Part shown: positions 61,760-64,000 of the stretch, piece after piece
Layout: every line of letters begins with the position of its first letter
Position numbering within the stretch: the stretch's first letter is position 1
IMG/VR virus record: IMGVR_UViG_3300037560_000207
Location: 117,361-181,360 of that record
Length of the DNA: 64,000 nucleotides
Origin: a virus
Direction: 5' to 3' (one strand)
Position numbers and translations under genes: made by a program
Notes under the pieces: generated by a model
What the model was told of the DNA's origin: nothing
Database searches by the model: none
What the model saw: the letters and a program-made list of their open reading frames with translations, nothing else

Positions 61760-61843
61760 TACCTATGGTTGGATTCGAACCAACACGTCCTTTCGGACAC
61801 GGACATTTGAAATCCGCACGTCTACCAATTCCGTCACATAGGC
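61760..61843 (-). tRNA. tRNA-Leu (anticodon CAA)
   Basis: Class II, with a long variable arm. Acceptor GCCTATG with CATAGGT, D-arm GACGGAATTGGTAGACG, anticodon loop TTCAAAT, variable arm TGTCCGAAAGGACGT and T-arm GTTGG TTCGAAT CCAAC. Overlaps the stop of the next gene by 10 bases. Confidence 0.9.
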
Positions 61844-62118
61844 TGATGATTGGGTAAATAACATTGAAGGTTTTGTGGATGAATCAACATAGGAGAATAT
61901 CCATCTGTTAAAGCTTTTATCTCTCCATCAGTTAATACAATATCCCAAATCCCTATTTCAGTCACGTTACATTGTCTATATTGATCAATACCAATAAATT
62001 CAAAAGCTTCATTAAGACAATCTATTAAACCATCTGCTGTAGTAAAAACAACAGCTATTTGGTGATGATATTTTTTATTTATATGTCTACGCCAAAAAGA
62101 CATTGTTAAATTATTCAT
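61834..62118 (-). CDS. LamG-like C-terminal fragment
   Basis: 94 residues. EIGIWDIVLTDGEIKALTDG followed by YSPMLIHPQNLQCYLP is the C-terminal part of LamG/concanavalin-type domains in phage proteins. AAGGAG precedes the ATG. Its stop lies inside tRNA-Leu(CAA). It may be a broken piece of a larger fibre or lectin gene. Confidence 0.5.
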   Translation of the reverse strand: MNNLTMSFWRRHINKKYHHQIAVVFTTADGLIDCLNEAFEFIGIDQYRQCNVTEIGIWDIVLTDGEIKALTDGYSPMLIHPQNLQCYLPNHQPM

Positions 62119-62139
62119 TTATTTCTCCTTTTTATATAC

Positions 62140-62214
62140 TACCCCGAGAGAGATTCGAACTCTCACTGTCACAGTCCTAAGCCGTGGGCCTCCTACCAAT
62201 TGGGCTACCGGAGC
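62140..62214 (-). tRNA. tRNA with Leu anticodon TAG but short variable loop
   Basis: Acceptor GCTCCGG with TCGGGGT, Leu-like D-arm (GCC..GGC with AATTGGTAGGA), anticodon stem CACGG/CTGTG with loop CTTAGGA, then only ACAGT before the T-arm GAGAG TTCGAAT CTCTC. Leucine tRNAs normally have a long variable arm, missing here. Confidence 0.75.
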
Positions 62215-62218
62215 TAAT

Positions 62219-62302
62219 TACCCTCGGTGAGATTCGAACTCACACATCCTTACGGATAATGGGTCTTAAACCCATCGCGTATTCCTGTTTCGCCACGAGG
62301 GC
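62219..62302 (-). tRNA. tRNA-Leu (anticodon TAA)
   Basis: Acceptor GCCCTCG with CGAGGGT, anticodon stem ATGGG/CCCAT, loop TTTAAGA, variable arm TATCCGTAAGGATGT, T-arm GTGAG TTCGAAT CTCAC. Ends at the stop of the HNH gene. Confidence 0.9.
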
Positions 62303-62721
62303 TATAAACGATCAAGTTGTTTTGCTCTTCCCCAACTTGCTCCACATGACCTACTACAAAATGGTCCATCACTATTACGTTTCTCTTGGTTGTCTCTAAT
62401 TCTATAATCAGCTCTTTCAAAGTTTTCATGACACCATGGACAAATATATTTTTGTGTTATAATTGGTTTATGATGATCACGAGCATGATCTATAATAAAT
62501 TTAGCTTTCAAATTTTCTAATCGATCATCTGATCTATTACCATTCTTATGATGTATATGCACATTGGATGGCAAACGACCATATTTATATTTGTAGAGAT
62601 ATCGATGCCATGTAATTCCCCGAATGGTTCCATCAGCATATTGAACCATACACATCTTATACCCATGTGTATATGGTCCAGTCGGTCCACTTCTCAAAAT
62701 AGGTCTATCTACTATAACCAT
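62302..62721 (-). CDS. HNH endonuclease in the tRNA cluster
   Basis: 139 residues: VQYADGTIRGITWHRYLYKYK...HIHHKNGNRSDDRLENL plus a C-terminal zinc ribbon CPWCHENF...CSRSC, an HNH homing-type enzyme. The start codon follows a tRNA 5'-half-like stretch (TAGCTCAATAGATGGG). Confidence 0.82.
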   Translation of the reverse strand: MVIVDRPILRSGPTGPYTHGYKMCMVQYADGTIRGITWHRYLYKYKYGRLPSNVHIHHKNGNRSDDRLENLKAKFIIDHARDHHKPIITQKYICPWCHENFERADYRIRDNQEKRNSDGPFCSRSCGASWGRAKQLDRL

Positions 62722-62753
62722 CCCATCTATTGAGCTACCACCCCTTCGCCTAT

Positions 62754-62800
62754 TAACAGGAGCAGGACTCGAACATGCAAAAACCAGTCATGTTCATAAT
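62754..62800 (-). pseudogene. 3' half of a tRNA-Ile-like gene
   Basis: Minus strand ATTATGAACATG (as in the tRNA-Ile anticodon arm), then GCATG TTCGAGT CCTGC and TCCTGTT A. One mismatch in the T-stem and no matching 5' half just upstream, so likely a remnant. 5'-half-like sequences lie at about 62721-62745 and 63152-63172. Confidence 0.45.
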
Positions 62801-62803
62801 TTA

Positions 62804-63154
62804 TTATTCCCATTCATTCGTATCCCAGTTTTTTCTATAAATTGGAATCGCATTTCCACAATTATCACAAACATTAAGATTACGACAAACATGATTTTTT
62901 ATATAATAGTAATTTTTACATAAACATCTTTTATGTTCTGTATATGCACCTTGTATTATAATTTTTGTATTGTCTAATTGTAGAATTAAACCAGCAATTT
63001 GACTAGCATTTTTATCGATTAATTTTATACGATCTTCGTCGGAACAATTTGGTGGTACCAACAAACGGAATTCCAATGGATACATATCATCTATTTCTCT
63101 TTTAAACCACAATATTATTTCAGTCCATCCATCAGGAATTCTTGTCTTATCCAT
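62804..63154 (-). CDS. Hypothetical protein
   Basis: 116 residues. CLCKNYY...CRNLNVCDNCG suggests a zinc site near the C-terminus. The start lies inside a tRNA D-arm-like stretch. No family recognised. Confidence 0.55.
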   Translation of the reverse strand: MDKTRIPDGWTEIILWFKREIDDMYPLEFRLLVPPNCSDEDRIKLIDKNASQIAGLILQLDNTKIIIQGAYTEHKRCLCKNYYYIKNHVCRNLNVCDNCGNAIPIYRKNWDTNEWE

Positions 63155-63168
63155 TAAGTTACACCCTA

Positions 63169-63366
63169 TTATTCGTCCTCTGGTTTAAAAAGATCATTAA
63201 GTAATTCCTCTGCTAATTTAGCTTGGCCATCTTCAAAGCCACCGCTATAAGCATCATCAATATTACCTCCCGCAAAATCATTGATAATAGCCTCTATATC
63301 ATCACACCAACATTCACGAGAAGCCAATTTCTTTAATTTTTCACGTAATTGTTCACTAATTCTCAT
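63169..63366 (-). CDS. Hypothetical small protein
   Basis: 65 residues from ATG 63366 (AAGGAAAAG upstream). MRISEQLREKLKKLASRECW then an acidic end. An ATG at 63435 would overlap the next gene. No motif. Confidence 0.5.
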   Translation of the reverse strand: MRISEQLREKLKKLASRECWCDDIEAIINDFAGGNIDDAYSGGFEDGQAKLAEELLNDLFKPEDE

Positions 63367-63385
63367 ACATCTTTTCCTTATCTTG

Positions 63386-63859
63386 TTAGTATTTCCAAGA
63401 ATATCCAGATTGTTCAAAAATACGTAAATATTCATTCCATTTTTTACGTTTTACTATTTTTTTAGCTGCTGCTAAATATATCCCATTACAATAATGATTA
63501 CCATAGTGTTCTGGACAATCCAATATCCGTAAGATAAACCATACCGATCGACAATGTGATCTGATGAATCCATAATCCAAACATTTACGCAGTCCGAATG
63601 CTATAGCATGAACTTCATTTAGAACATGATTATTTTTGCAACAACAAATACAGTGAGTTGCAGAACAATAATGATGTCCTAATTCATGAAGAAATACTTC
63701 GGCTTTTCGATATAATGGTAATGATGAAGATATAACAATACATGATGTACGGTCGTGGTTTGTTTTATATACTCCCTCCCATTTGACCATATGACGTTCA
63801 TATATTGGAATTGGAGATTGATCATATAAATCTTTAAGTGCTTGTCGAGTTACATTCAT
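63386..63859 (-). CDS. Zinc metallopeptidase-like protein
   Basis: 157 residues. HELGHH (His58, Glu59, His62) is a zincin site. His- and Cys-rich (CICCCKNNH). May be an ImmA/IrrE-like or SprT-like protease. No signal peptide. Overlaps the next gene by 4 bases. Confidence 0.65.
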   Translation of the reverse strand: MNVTRQALKDLYDQSPIPIYERHMVKWEGVYKTNHDRTSCIVISSSLPLYRKAEVFLHELGHHYCSATHCICCCKNNHVLNEVHAIAFGLRKCLDYGFIRSHCRSVWFILRILDCPEHYGNHYCNGIYLAAAKKIVKRKKWNEYLRIFEQSGYSWKY

Positions 63860-64000
63860 GCAATAATTTCAACTTCAATTCCACGTTTTCGCGCTTCAGT
63901 CACCGTATGTTTGGTACCTTTAGAATTATCAATATCATCGTGGAACGCAATAACCAAATGAGGCTTCGTATTAAGCATCTTAATGTTTCTTATTGGTCCT
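63856..64000 (-). CDS. SLOG/DUF2493-like protein (partial)
   Basis: About 47 residues before the window edge: PHLVIAFHDDIDNSKGTKHT and VTEARKRGIEVEII, matching the C-terminal part of YspA-type SLOG domains, which may bind nucleotides. The 5' end is outside the window. Confidence 0.6.
   Translation of the reverse strand, partial: GPIRNIKMLNTKPHLVIAFHDDIDNSKGTKHTVTEARKRGIEVEIIA

Overview
The window is part of the genome of a large, AT-rich tailed phage (Caudoviricetes). Evidence: a 1699-residue tape-measure protein, a run of tail and virion genes, a phage-type replisome, homing endonucleases and a tRNA cluster. No gene identifies the host. Strong GGAG-type ribosome sites suggest a bacterial host. 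The vitamin B12-type ribonucleotide reductase and the DnaE (Pol III alpha) polymerase set it apart from T4- and T7-like phages.

Plus strand, 1-38459: tightly packed, overlapping genes for DNA metabolism. In order: the tail of a homing endonuclease; class II ribonucleotide reductase with an intein; a phosphoesterase; a split polynucleotide kinase/phosphatase pair; a Cas4/RecB-like nuclease; RNase H; small proteins; a RecA/UvsX-like recombinase; dCMP deaminase; a possible UvsY-like mediator; DnaB-like helicase; homing endonuclease; DnaG-like primase; a dATP/dGTP diphosphohydrolase-family protein; a second Cas4-like nuclease; and the N-terminal half of Pol III alpha. A 5 kb block of glycosyltransferase and methyltransferase genes (19428-24507) separates it from the C-terminal half of Pol III alpha, which carries an HNH intein. 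Then come another homing endonuclease, SSB, an HNH protein, a sigma-like factor, and a second glycosyltransferase/methyltransferase block (30051-36818). The arm ends with putative annealing and ssDNA-binding proteins.

Minus strand, 64000-38456: reading leftwards, a SLOG-like fragment, a metallopeptidase, small proteins and six tRNAs (with tRNA remnants and an HNH gene), a C39-like peptidase, a well-isolated structural gene, tail-assembly genes, tape measure, a repeat-rich tail-fibre-like protein, large tail/baseplate proteins, two paralogous virion proteins separated by an HNH gene, more endonucleases and a membrane coiled-coil protein. The two arms converge, and their stop codons overlap at 38456-38459.

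How it fits together: the plus arm looks like replication, recombination and nucleotide supply plus glycan or small-molecule modification; the minus arm looks like late genes. A repeated minus-strand motif (GTGTATAA) lies upstream of late genes, and the sigma-like protein at 29468-30061 is a candidate for reading it. Mobile elements are abundant: two inteins, several homing or HNH genes, and three or more remnants. Most striking are the split polymerase with a glycosyltransferase cassette between its halves, a tRNA-Gly that lacks the standard D-loop/T-loop contacts, and homing genes whose 3' ends double as signals for the next gene.
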